Source: Candidatus Latescibacterota bacterium (lineage in GTDB: Bacteria; Latescibacterota; UBA2968; GCA-2709665). From it: a DNA stretch of 46,180 nt. Every line of letters begins with the position of its first letter. Position 1 is the first letter of the stretch. Of this stretch, positions 24,587 through 32,874 are shown piece by piece. Under the pieces are notes generated by a model. The model was given only the letters and a program-made list of their open reading frames with translations, was not told the origin of the DNA and ran no database searches. Location of the stretch: the NCBI GenBank assembly GCA_012271065.1, contig JAAXHE010000107.1, positions 1 to 46,180 on the forward strand, given 5' to 3'. Both the position numbers and the translations under genes were made by a program.

Positions 24587-25012
24587 CTACTTTATACAAC
24601 CGACTTTCAATGTCAGAAACAGGCAGGCGACAACCGCCGACGCGACGATCCATGAGAGATAGGCGCCAAGTCCCACGAGAAAGGGCGGTATCGTCAGACG
24701 TCCGATTCGAACGATCTGGATTTTGGATACCAGACCCAGCCAGGTGATGCTGTGGTACAGTGCGAACAGGAGGACGATGGCATAACCCACGACAAACGGT
24801 ACGGACCGGAGCGTTTCCTGGAACATATCGTGGATTTCAGCGCCCCGGGAGACGAGAAACAGCTGATACAGGTATACCAGAGCAAACAGGGCGATAAACA
24901 CGCTGGTCGATTCCCGGATCATGAACAGGAAGTAGCGGCGATTGTGCAACCACCAGGTGATCGGTACCGGACGCACATACGCCTTGTGTTCGGTTTCGTG
25001 TTCGCGCGTCAT
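24587..25012 (-). CDS. frdC: fumarate reductase membrane anchor subunit C
   Basis: A 141-residue protein with three membrane helices. The start ATG at 25012 lies 1 nt after the frdB stop; a longer frame upstream runs through frdB and is rejected. KAYVRPVPITWWLHNRRY and FLFMIRESTSVFIALF are the FrdC N-terminal signature, and ITWLGL lies in the second helix region. It forms, with FrdD, the heme-free quinol site facing the membrane. Tight spacing shows coupled translation with frdB. Confidence 0.9.
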   Translation of the reverse strand: MTREHETEHKAYVRPVPITWWLHNRRYFLFMIRESTSVFIALFALVYLYQLFLVSRGAEIHDMFQETLRSVPFVVGYAIVLLFALYHSITWLGLVSKIQIVRIGRLTIPPFLVGLGAYLSWIVASAVVACLFLTLKVGCIK

Positions 25013-25013
25013 C

Positions 25014-25763
25014 TTACTTCTTCCCCCATGGTAGGAGAACGGATTTGAACCAGCCGCCGGTGGTGGCCACCTTGTTCCGCTGGATGGCGGCTGCGGGATC
25101 CACGTCTTTGGGACAGACCACGGAGCATTCGCCAATGTAGGTGCATTCCCAGATGCCCTCGGTGCTTGCAATCACGTGTTGACGCCGTTCCCGACCCTCG
25201 TCGCGGGAGTCCAGGTTGTACCGGTGCCCCAGGGCGATGGCGGCGGGGCCGATGAATTCGGTCTCGAGTCCGTACACGGGACAGGCGGCGTAGCAGAGCA
25301 TGCAGTTGATGCACATGCTGAACTGCTTGTATTCCTTCAACTCTTCGGGCGTCTGCGGGTATTCCCCTTCCGATACGGGCTTTTCTTCCTCCCGGATGAT
25401 CCAGGGCTGCACCGCCTGGAGTTTGTCCATAAAGTCGGTCATGTCGATGATCAGATCCCGGACGATGGGGAAGTTCTGCAAGGGTTCCACACGGACTTCG
25501 CCGGGGTAATAGTCACGCAGGAATGCGGCACAGGAGAGCTTGGGTTCACCGTTGACCATCATGCCGCAACTGCCGCAGACACCCATCCGGCAGGACCAGC
25601 GGAAAGACAGAGAGCCGTCAATGTGATCCTTGATATGGTTCAGCCCGTCCAGCACCACCCAGTCGTCCTGAAAGTCGATGTCGTAAGACTGTTCGACGGG
25701 TTCGTCTTCCTGTTCGGGGCGATAGCGGGTAACGGTTATTGTGATTTTCTTGCCATTACTCAT
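25014..25763 (-). CDS. frdB: fumarate reductase iron-sulfur subunit
   Basis: A 249-residue electron-transfer subunit. The [2Fe-2S] cluster is bound by Cys58, Cys63, Cys66 and Cys78 ([11 protein letters not shown] and KLSCAA). The [4Fe-4S] and [3Fe-4S] clusters use [12 protein letters not shown] and [17 protein letters not shown]. It passes electrons from the membrane quinol to the FAD of FrdA. ATG 25763 lies 27 nt after the frdA stop. All cluster ligands are present, and similarity is closest to E. coli-type FrdB. Confidence 0.95.
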   Translation of the reverse strand: MSNGKKITITVTRYRPEQEDEPVEQSYDIDFQDDWVVLDGLNHIKDHIDGSLSFRWSCRMGVCGSCGMMVNGEPKLSCAAFLRDYYPGEVRVEPLQNFPIVRDLIIDMTDFMDKLQAVQPWIIREEEKPVSEGEYPQTPEELKEYKQFSMCINCMLCYAACPVYGLETEFIGPAAIALGHRYNLDSRDEGRERRQHVIASTEGIWECTYIGECSVVCPKDVDPAAAIQRNKVATTGGWFKSVLLPWGKK

Positions 25764-25790
25764 GAAATTCCCCTTGCGCGGGATTCGAAA

Positions 25791-27500
25791 TCAGTACTTG
25801 CGCTCTTCGGGTTGCCAGCGCGTGATCGTTACGGGAAGGTAGTCGATTCGCGGACCTGCTTCCGTCCTGTATGTCAATGAGTGTTTCAGGTATTCCTCAT
25901 CGTTGCGATCCTCGAAATCCGAGCGGGAGTGAGATCCCCTGGATTCCTTGCGATCCAGGGCGGCGTGGGCAAGCGCCTCAGCCGCATCCAGCATGAATCC
26001 CAGTTCGAGCGCCGTCGTGAGTTCGGTGTTGAATACGCTGGAGGTGTCATCCAGACCGACGTTCCGGAAACGCTCCTGAAGTTTCCTCAGGGTTTCGCAG
26101 GTTTCCTTCAACGTCTCTTCATCGCGGAAGATACCTGCGCCGCGTTCCATGGCCGCCTGCATCTCGGTACGGATGTCCGCGACGCGTTCCTTGCCGTTGC
26201 GCGGCTGCAGGTACGTCCCTTCGATGCGCCGCTGTTCGTCGCGGTTGAGGTTTTCGAGGGTGTCCGTGCCCGGGGATTCCCGGCCGGCGGCGTATTCCGC
26301 GGCGACCTTCCCGGCGCGCGCGCCGAAGACGAGGCACTCCGTCAGGGAATTGGAGCCCAGCCGGTTGGCGCCGTTGAGACTCACGCATGCGGCTTCGCCG
26401 GCGGCGTAGAGGCCCTGAACGGGCGTGGCGCCGTTGATGTCCGTATGGACGCCGCCCATCATGTAGTGGACGACGGGGCGGACGGGGATGGGCTCCTGAA
26501 CGGGATCGATACCCACGTAGTTCCTGGCCAGTTCCCGGACGAATGGCAGCTTCTCGTCGATGACTTTCTCGCCAAGACGTCTCAGGTCCAGGTGGACGTA
26601 GCTGCCATAGGGACCGTCGAAGACGCGGCCCTCCCGCATTTCATACATGAATGCGCGCGACAGGATATCGCGCGGTCCCAGTTCCATCTTCCCGGGTATG
26701 TATTCGCTCAGATAGCGCTCGCCCTTGTTGTTGATCAGGTATCCGCCTTCCCCTCGGGACGCTTCCGTCATCAGGATACCCGTACCCGGCAGGCCGGTGG
26801 GATGGTACTGCACGAACTCCATGTCCTTCAATGGACACCCGATGCGGTAGGCCAGGGCCATACCGTCGCCGTTCTTTATGGCGGCATTCGTCGTAAACGG
26901 GAAGATCTTGCCGCCGCCTCCGGTACAGATGATTACGGTTTTGGCTCCGATCGCGTGGATGCCGCCCGAGCGCATGTTCAGCGCGGATACGCCGCAGACC
27001 CTTCCGTCGTCCACGAGCAGAGAGGTGACGAACCACTCGTCGTACCGGGTAACCGCGTTGTATTTGAGGGAGGTCTGAAACAGGGCGTGCAGCATGTGGA
27101 ATCCGGTCTTGTCCGCCGCGTAGAGCGTTCGCTTCACGCTCATGCCGCCGAAAGCCCGTACGCTGACGCGGCCGTCCTCATCCCGACTCCAGGGGCAGCC
27201 CCAGTGTTCCAGTTGAATGGATTCGTCCTGCGCTTCCTTTACAAAGGCTTCGACGACGTCCTGGTCGGCCAGGTAGTCGCTGCCCCGTATGGTGTCGAAC
27301 GAGTGCAGGTCCAGATTGTCGTATTCGCGCATGACGGCCGCCGCGCCGCCCTCGGCAGAGACGGTGTGGCTGCGCATGGGGTAGACCTTGGAGACGACAG
27401 CGACGTTCAGACCGGAATCGGCCTCGGCCGCGGCGATGGCGGCGCGCAGACCCGCGGCGCCGCCCCCTACAAGAAGCACGTCGTGAATCGGTATGTCCAT
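25791..27500 (-). CDS. frdA: fumarate reductase flavoprotein subunit
   Basis: A 569-residue catalytic subunit. The dinucleotide fold [13 protein letters not shown] is at 11-23, and covalent FAD attachment is expected at His45 in [10 protein letters not shown]. Fumarate-binding and catalytic segments are [26 protein letters not shown] with the Arg that acts as proton donor, and [13 protein letters not shown]. The whole protein follows E. coli FrdA more closely than SdhA. It reduces fumarate to succinate in anaerobic respiration, although such complexes can run in reverse. First gene of frdABCD, preceded by AGGGGA and by a near-perfect promoter at 27557-27585. Confidence 0.95.
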   Translation of the reverse strand: MDIPIHDVLLVGGGAAGLRAAIAAAEADSGLNVAVVSKVYPMRSHTVSAEGGAAAVMREYDNLDLHSFDTIRGSDYLADQDVVEAFVKEAQDESIQLEHWGCPWSRDEDGRVSVRAFGGMSVKRTLYAADKTGFHMLHALFQTSLKYNAVTRYDEWFVTSLLVDDGRVCGVSALNMRSGGIHAIGAKTVIICTGGGGKIFPFTTNAAIKNGDGMALAYRIGCPLKDMEFVQYHPTGLPGTGILMTEASRGEGGYLINNKGERYLSEYIPGKMELGPRDILSRAFMYEMREGRVFDGPYGSYVHLDLRRLGEKVIDEKLPFVRELARNYVGIDPVQEPIPVRPVVHYMMGGVHTDINGATPVQGLYAAGEAACVSLNGANRLGSNSLTECLVFGARAGKVAAEYAAGRESPGTDTLENLNRDEQRRIEGTYLQPRNGKERVADIRTEMQAAMERGAGIFRDEETLKETCETLRKLQERFRNVGLDDTSSVFNTELTTALELGFMLDAAEALAHAALDRKESRGSHSRSDFEDRNDEEYLKHSLTYRTEAGPRIDYLPVTITRWQPEERKY

Positions 27501-27556
27501 TTATGTCCCCTGAAGGCGCGGTTGAATCGCGTTCGGTTCGTTCGCAAACTGCGTTT

Positions 27557-27585
27557 ATTATAACGATTTAGGCGAAACCCGTCAA
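27557..27585 (-). promoter_or_regulatory. near-consensus sigma70 promoter of frdABCD
   Basis: On the minus strand TTGACG (27585-27580), a 17-nt spacer and TATAAT (27562-27557). The -10 is perfect and the -35 matches 5/6. The frdA ATG is 57 nt downstream. No clear FNR-type TTGAT-N4-ATCAA dyad is seen nearby, so the operon looks strongly and perhaps constitutively expressed. Confidence 0.8.
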
Positions 27586-27706
27586 TACAAAACTGGGCGA
27601 AACCGGAGGTCCATTCGGCGATGCGATGTGAAGATTCGATCGACGGATTCAGACCCTGTCGCGGGGGCTTTCGGGCGCAGGTACATTCCGCGTGAGACGG
27701 GCTTTG

Positions 27707-28813
27707 TCACTGCAGGCGGCCGCGTGCCGGAAGCGGCCAGACGGCTTCAACAACGCCATCACGGATTCCATAGAGTTCGTCGTGCAGGACAACCGTGGTG
27801 TCGGAGTAACCCGCCACGAATTCAATGGACTCGCCAACCCGCGGTGTCTCAGCGGGCGCACTCAGTTCAATCTTGCCGTGCTCGGCGGAGAGGGCCACGA
27901 GGGCGACGTTCGGGATGCCGATCGGCTCGGGAACGGAGGCGTCGCTGCTCATGGTTTTCTTTCCCGCGTCGCAGATGATGCGTGCAGGCGTGGGACGGCT
28001 GGTGACGGTGGAGAGGACAGTCATGGCGTATTCATGCGCCACTCCGAAAACGGTGCGGTATCGGATATCGCCGAAGATGCCGCCGCCCGCTTCGATTTCG
28101 GTGATGCCTGGATGGAACGCGCTGATCCAGTAGGTGCCTGTGCCGCCGCAACTGACGATGCCCACGGGGAAGCCGTTGCGCCGGCACAGGTCTGCGCTGT
28201 CCGTGAGTTTGGACAGGGATCCCTCGATGAGCCTCCGCTTTTCGCCGATGTCCTTGATGGCCAGCGTGTGCGCTTCCCACGTCATCAGCCCTGAGAACTG
28301 CAGGCCCGGGCAGGCGGCGATGGTCCGCGCAAGCGAAAGAACAGGTTCGCCAGGCGCAACGCCCGCGCGGTTCATGCCCACGTCGATTTCAATCAGCACC
28401 CGGATGCGGACGCCTTTTTCCGAGGCGGCAAGATCGATTTCGCGAATATTGCTCTCGTCGTCCACGCAGACCATGACGTCGGCATGGTTGCGGAGGTTGA
28501 CCAGGCGTGAGATTTTCCGGGGGCCCACGATCTGGTTGGCGATGAGGATGTCTCTCACGCCGCCCGCCGCCATCACTTCGGCCTCGCCGAGTTTAGCGCA
28601 GGTAATTCCGATAGCGCCCGCTTCCAGCAGCCTGTGTGCGAGCGCCGGCGTCTTCATGCCCTTCGTGTGGGGCCGCCACTGGACGCCCGCCTGTTGGATG
28701 ATGATGTCTGCCATCTTCCGGGTGTTGCGTTCCAGCGTTGGCAGGTCCACCAGGAGGACCGGGGTGTCCAGGTCTTCCTTGCGGCAACCGGTGAGATGTG
28801 TCTGTACGATCAT
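27707..28813 (-). CDS. DSD1-family PLP enzyme (D-threonine aldolase / D-serine dehydratase-like)
   Basis: A 368-residue fold-type III PLP enzyme. DTPVLLVDL at 16-24 and RPHTKGMKTPALA (48-60) with Schiff-base Lys51 give the alanine-racemase-like barrel; IEIDVGMNRAGV and SCGGTGTYW bind PLP. The C-terminal beta domain ends in DELYGIRDGVVEAVWP. In D-threonine aldolase and D-serine dehydratase a metal is held by a His-x-Asp or His-x-Cys pair just before this; here the aligned stretch reads GYSDTTV, with Tyr at the His position. Activity may therefore differ from the classical enzymes. Likely reactions are cleavage or elimination of D-hydroxy amino acids. The deacetylase start lies upstream on the same strand. 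Confidence 0.85.
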   Translation of the reverse strand: MIVQTHLTGCRKEDLDTPVLLVDLPTLERNTRKMADIIIQQAGVQWRPHTKGMKTPALAHRLLEAGAIGITCAKLGEAEVMAAGGVRDILIANQIVGPRKISRLVNLRNHADVMVCVDDESNIREIDLAASEKGVRIRVLIEIDVGMNRAGVAPGEPVLSLARTIAACPGLQFSGLMTWEAHTLAIKDIGEKRRLIEGSLSKLTDSADLCRRNGFPVGIVSCGGTGTYWISAFHPGITEIEAGGGIFGDIRYRTVFGVAHEYAMTVLSTVTSRPTPARIICDAGKKTMSSDASVPEPIGIPNVALVALSAEHGKIELSAPAETPRVGESIEFVAGYSDTTVVLHDELYGIRDGVVEAVWPLPARGRLQ

Positions 28814-28885
28814 GCGGAATCCTCGGGTTTCGGGTTCTTCGGCCGCGGAACTTTCCCGCGGGAGATGGTCACGTCAACGCTGCCT

Positions 28886-29635
28886 TCAGCCACGTTGCCC
28901 GATAATATAGTCGGCAACCTCGATCATCGTGGCGGTCCAGATCCGGTTCCGGTTACGATCCAGGAACCGGGCAACTTCCCTCATTGCCGCTGAAGATATG
29001 GAGAGATGCTGTCCTCCGATGCCGTGCATGCAGACGACCGCCCAGAGGCCGTCATTGACGGCGTTTTCGATGTATGCGACAATCTCTTTCCCGGAATGGC
29101 CGTCGACGGCCAGGGACCAGGTGCAGGCCAGGTCGATCCGTTCCGGATGATTGGCGCGTTCGCCCCAGCCCCTCGCGGCCTTGAAGCGGCGGGCGACGAG
29201 CGGCACGTAGGACTGCCGGTTCTCCCCGGCGCCGACGTACGTCTGGTAACAGGGGTAACAGAAAGTACGGTCCCCGCACTGTTCGGGAAACAGGCGGTTC
29301 AGGTCTTCAGTGGCTTCGTCGATGGTCCGTGCAATGTCATCCAGCCCGAGGTTTTCCAGACAGAAGCCGTCGTCGCGGAATCCGAAATTGCAGGAGCAGG
29401 GGTGCATGGAGGTGTGATTCCCCAGTTCGTGGCCGTTTCTGCTGGCCTGTTGCCAGCGGGGAATCTGCGATTCCCAGGCATGCGACCGCCCCGGGTTGAC
29501 ATAAAATGTCCCCTTCAGGCCGCAATCGTCCAGGCAGGGAATCGCATTGTCGAGTTGCGTATCGAGGCCGTCGTCGAAGGTGAGACTTACGGCGCCGTGG
29601 AAGTCTCCAGCCCAGAAGGTGCCGTCTGAAGGCAT
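28886..29635 (-). CDS. polysaccharide deacetylase family protein (NodB domain)
   Basis: A 249-residue single-domain protein. The NodB triad is intact: TFDDG with Asp21/Asp22, and His74 and His78 in HELGNHTSMH. The later motif FCYPCYQTY and the C-terminal CMHGIGG (catalytic-base His region) are also present. No signal peptide is visible, so it would be cytoplasmic, as for several PIG-L-unrelated carbohydrate de-N-acetylases acting on soluble sugars. It lies in a minus-strand group with the epimerase upstream (40-nt gap) and the PLP enzyme downstream (72-nt gap), suggesting one transcript dealing with modified or amino sugars. Confidence 0.87.
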   Translation of the reverse strand: MPSDGTFWAGDFHGAVSLTFDDGLDTQLDNAIPCLDDCGLKGTFYVNPGRSHAWESQIPRWQQASRNGHELGNHTSMHPCSCNFGFRDDGFCLENLGLDDIARTIDEATEDLNRLFPEQCGDRTFCYPCYQTYVGAGENRQSYVPLVARRFKAARGWGERANHPERIDLACTWSLAVDGHSGKEIVAYIENAVNDGLWAVVCMHGIGGQHLSISSAAMREVARFLDRNRNRIWTATMIEVADYIIGQRG

Positions 29636-29675
29636 GAATCCTCTTCTTGGAAGCTGTTTTTATATCCCCGGCGAC

Positions 29676-30653
29676 CTAGCCCGTTGGCAGGACGCCGATG
29701 TCCCCGCCTCGGCGGTAGGCCAGGGCGTCGTCGATCATCCGCCGGATATCGTACCTGGGTTTGAAACCCAGCAGTCTGCGGGCTTTGGACAGGTCGAATT
29801 CGTAGAACGTGGGATCGCCCTTCAGGACCGTTTCGACATACGGAATACCCAGACGTTCCGAAAGAAAGGTGACGGCTTCATCCCAGGTAAATGGCGCGGG
29901 GCCGGCGAGCTGGATGGTTTCGCCGGAAACGCCCTCGGCGCTCATCGCCAGCCGGCAGCCCTGGACAATATCCCGCACGTCGGCGACGTGTTTCTTGTAC
30001 GGCCCGCCCTCCCGGTCTTTGAGTACCACCAGACGTTCTGTCTCCGTCCGCATGCCCTTGAATTCGGAACGGCCCTTCAATCCACTCAGACGAAATTGCG
30101 GGAAGTCCAGAATCTCGCCCGCGCCGAAGACCATGCAGAATCGAAGGATAACGACCGGCAGCTGGTAGGTGGACCAGTATCCGGTGCAGAGTTCTTCGCC
30201 CAGCGATTTGGACAGGGCGTACCATCCGCGGCGGCGCCGGGGGGTTCGATCTTCCCGGATCGGTTCGGCCAGACCGCCGGGTACGTACTTTTCGTAAATG
30301 GCGTCGGTGCCCGCAAAGACGAGCCGTGGGGGCCTGTCCTGCGCCCTGGCGGCCTCCAGCATGTTGAACGTGCCGCGAACGTTGATGTCGAAATATTCGG
30401 TTTCGGAAAAGGGACCGCCGCCCTGAAAGGCCGCGCCGAGGTGGTAAACCGTGCTGACGCCCTTTGCGGCCGCGTGGACGTCTCGCGGATCCGTGAGGCT
30501 GCCGTGGACCAGCTCCACGTCCAGGCCGTTCAGTTTGTCGATGCGGGGGTCTCGAGGCCAGACCAGGCCTCGTACGGAATGTCCCTCATTAACGAGCGTT
30601 CCGGCCAGGTTGGCGCCGATTCTTCCTGTTATGCCAGTGATGAGAACAGACAT
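29676..30653 (-). CDS. NAD-dependent epimerase/dehydratase (extended SDR)
   Basis: A 325-residue extended SDR. The start is ATG 30653, because GITGRIGANL (6-15, the GxxGxxG NAD motif) follows within six residues; the upstream frame extension is unlike the family. Catalytic Tyr and Lys are in WYALSKSLGEE. HLGAAFQGGGPFSET and DINVRGTFNMLEAAR are typical of UDP-sugar epimerases and related dehydratases. The C-terminal substrate domain is complete. Substrate not predictable. No good ribosome site is seen. First gene of the epimerase-deacetylase-PLP enzyme group. Confidence 0.87.
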   Translation of the reverse strand: MSVLITGITGRIGANLAGTLVNEGHSVRGLVWPRDPRIDKLNGLDVELVHGSLTDPRDVHAAAKGVSTVYHLGAAFQGGGPFSETEYFDINVRGTFNMLEAARAQDRPPRLVFAGTDAIYEKYVPGGLAEPIREDRTPRRRRGWYALSKSLGEELCTGYWSTYQLPVVILRFCMVFGAGEILDFPQFRLSGLKGRSEFKGMRTETERLVVLKDREGGPYKKHVADVRDIVQGCRLAMSAEGVSGETIQLAGPAPFTWDEAVTFLSERLGIPYVETVLKGDPTFYEFDLSKARRLLGFKPRYDIRRMIDDALAYRRGGDIGVLPTG

Positions 30654-31327
30654 GGAGAAGGATATTAAGTTCGAGAAATTCGACAGGTATAGAGATGCCT
30701 GGTGTTCTGTCACGGAAATAGACAGCAAAACAGCGATCAGCTAAAATCAAAAAGGAAAAGGCAAAGCCAAATTCAAAAGCCTCTTTCCCCAAATTCCCTG
30801 CCTACGGCGTGTCCGGTAGCGCAGATTATAGAACACTTTGACGGGCTCTAACCTCAATCCGAAAAAAACAGCAACGCGGCGACGCGATAAAACCCTCCGA
30901 ACGGGGCGTTATCGACGTAAAGAAGGACGTTTTTTCCCTTCACGTCCAGTGACTTGGTGTATCCTGGTAATCTGCCGTCTAATCGCCTTTATTTACAAGC
31001 ATATATTCGAATTAACGTCCCCGAAGACTTACGAATCAAGGCTAACTAAACAACGCAGCGACAAGGGATGAATCTGTTTCCCTGCGGCTCTGCGCACTGG
31101 GCAGGCAGGTGGATGAACGGTCTGGTATTCCGGTTGGGATTGGACATTAGTTATCGAATTTGCGGAGGAAAATCAAGGGCAATCGCCAAAGGTGGATTGG
31201 CGGATATTTCGCTTGCGGATTCGGTTTTTTTTTGCTATTAAGACGGGAGTTTCGAAGGATTCATCTGCTGTATTTTCCGGCGATTGACCTGAACGCGGGG
31301 GTGGAACGCCCGTTAGGAGGATTGACG
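30654..31327. other. long intergenic region between divergent epimerase and aminotransferase genes
   Basis: About 670 nt. A short open frame at 30838-31071 is rich in Lys/Arg, has no ribosome site and resembles no family, so it is not called. The region is more AT-rich than its neighbours, with a T9 run near 31226-31234. It must hold both divergent promoters, but no close consensus could be fixed; TTGGAC near 31141 is only a weak -35 candidate. No RNA gene was recognised. Confidence 0.4.
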
Positions 31328-32590
31328 ATGGACAAGCTGGCGATTCTGGGCGGATCGAAGGCGGTGAAAACCGATTCGGGAGATATGTTCACCTGGCCGA
31401 TTATCACCGGGGAGGACGAGGAGGCCGCACTGGAGGTGCTGAGGCGCGGGGCCATGTCCGGCACGGACGTCACGGTGCAGTTCGAAAAGGAATATGCCGA
31501 CTGGTTCGGCACGAAGTACGCGCTCGCGCACAACACGGGCACGTCGTCCATCCATTCGGCGATGTTCGGTTGCGGCGTGGGCGTGGGCGATGAAATCATC
31601 TGCCAGAGCATGACGTTCTGGGCGTCGGTGCTGCAGGCGATGAATCTTGGCGCGACCATTGTCTACGCGGATATCGATCCGGATACGATTACCCTCGACC
31701 CGGCAGACGTGGAACGGAAGATTACGGACCGGACGAAGGCGATCGTGGCCGTCCACTACTTCGGCCATCCGACCGACATGGATGCAATCATGGAAATCGC
31801 CAACCCCCGGGGTATCAAGGTCATCGAAGACGTCTCGCACGCGCACGGCGCGGAATACAAGGGTCGTTTGACGGGCGGGATCGGCCACGTGGGCGCGATG
31901 TCCTGCATGGCCGGAAAGTCGCTGGCCATCGGCGAGGCGGGCATGTTGGTTACGGACGACCAGGAGATCTATGAGCGCGCGGTTGCATTCGGCCACTACG
32001 AGCGTACGGGGCAGATCGAAAATCCGGAGTTGAAGAAGTTCGCGGGCCTGCCTCTGGGCGGGTTCAAATACAGAATGCACCAGCTGTCGTCGGCCGTGGG
32101 GCGGGTCCAGCTCAGGCATTACCGGGAGCGGATGGAAGAAATCGACAGGGCAATGAACAGCTTCTGGGACCTGCTCGAAGGCGCGCCCGGGCTGCGCCCC
32201 CACAGGCCTCCGAAGGGCTCCGGCAGTACAATGGGCGGCTGGTACGCGGCGCACGGCATCTATGTGCCCGAGGAGCTCGGCGGGCTGCCCTTGCAGAAGT
32301 TCTGCGAGGCGGTGCGGGCCGAAGGGACCTCGTGCGGCGCGGGGGCCAATCTGCTGATGCACCTGCATCCCGTTTTAAACGACGCCGACGTCTACGGCCA
32401 CGGCGAACCCACCCGAGTCGCGCATTCAGACGCCGACGTGCGTCAGGGCGAGGGCAGCCTGCCGCAGACGGAGCGGATGTCGGAGCGCCTGTTTTCCATT
32501 CCGTGGTTCAAACACCATCGCCCGGAAGTAATCAGAGAACACGCGGAGGCCTTCCGAAAGGTGGTAACGCAGGCCGCGGAACTTCAGTAA
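31328..32590 (+). CDS. DegT/DnrJ/EryC1/StrS-family aminotransferase
   Basis: A 420-residue PLP aminotransferase. ATG 31328 follows TAGGAGG (31315-31321). HNTGTSSIHSAMFG (68-81) binds phosphate, Asp168 in VIEDVSHAHG contacts the PLP ring nitrogen, and the Schiff-base Lys197 lies in SCMAGKSLAIGEAGM. The catalytic lysine is thus present, in contrast to the DegT-fold enzyme at 17.2 kb. The family transaminates keto sugars for cell-surface glycans or aminosugar antibiotics and scyllo-inosose. It is single, closed by a hairpin at 32653, and divergent from the epimerase. Confidence 0.9.
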   Translation: MDKLAILGGSKAVKTDSGDMFTWPIITGEDEEAALEVLRRGAMSGTDVTVQFEKEYADWFGTKYALAHNTGTSSIHSAMFGCGVGVGDEIICQSMTFWASVLQAMNLGATIVYADIDPDTITLDPADVERKITDRTKAIVAVHYFGHPTDMDAIMEIANPRGIKVIEDVSHAHGAEYKGRLTGGIGHVGAMSCMAGKSLAIGEAGMLVTDDQEIYERAVAFGHYERTGQIENPELKKFAGLPLGGFKYRMHQLSSAVGRVQLRHYRERMEEIDRAMNSFWDLLEGAPGLRPHRPPKGSGSTMGGWYAAHGIYVPEELGGLPLQKFCEAVRAEGTSCGAGANLLMHLHPVLNDADVYGHGEPTRVAHSDADVRQGEGSLPQTERMSERLFSIPWFKHHRPEVIREHAEAFRKVVTQAAELQ

Positions 32591-32652
32591 GTTGCGGGTC
32601 CGTGCGTAGCGCAGTATTCTTCAAATCGGACCGCCTACGATTGTGGCACGGG

Positions 32653-32679
32653 ACGGCCGGCATAACGCCGGCCGTTTTT
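32653..32679 (+). terminator. rho-independent terminator after the DegT aminotransferase
   Basis: A perfect 9-bp GC-rich stem ACGGCCGGC (32653-32661) / GCCGGCCGT (32667-32675) with a 5-nt loop, followed by T4. It lies 62 nt after the aminotransferase stop. Confidence 0.85.
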
Positions 32680-32759
32680 CTGCTTGGATCAAGCGCCTTG
32701 TACGCCGAGGGTGCGAACGGTCGCCGTTTACCGGACCAACCTGAAATGGCAGCAGGGGA

Positions 32760-32788
32760 TTGAATTCGACCGACACTCTTGTTATATT
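32760..32788 (+). promoter_or_regulatory. sigma70 promoter of the M16 peptidase gene
   Basis: TTGAAT (32760-32765), a 17-nt spacer and TATATT (32783-32788). It lies 87 nt upstream of the ATG at 32875 and just after the previous terminator. An alternative earlier translation start at 32779 would fall inside this promoter, supporting the later start. Confidence 0.65.
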
Positions 32789-32874
32789 GCTTATTCGCCG
32801 ATCACGCCGTTTCCACGGCAGATGCCCATATGCCCCCGGACGTTCAATCGGATTCACAAGAGGGAGACTCATTT

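Noticed and set aside
25881..27563. Very long plus-strand open frame (560 codons) opposite frdA
   Set aside because: It is antisense to an unambiguous frdA with complete motifs; high GC leaves the opposite frame open. No family resemblance and no ribosome site.
30838..31071. 77-codon plus-strand frame in the epimerase-aminotransferase gap
   Set aside because: Lys/Arg-rich with no ribosome site and no similarity; probably chance.
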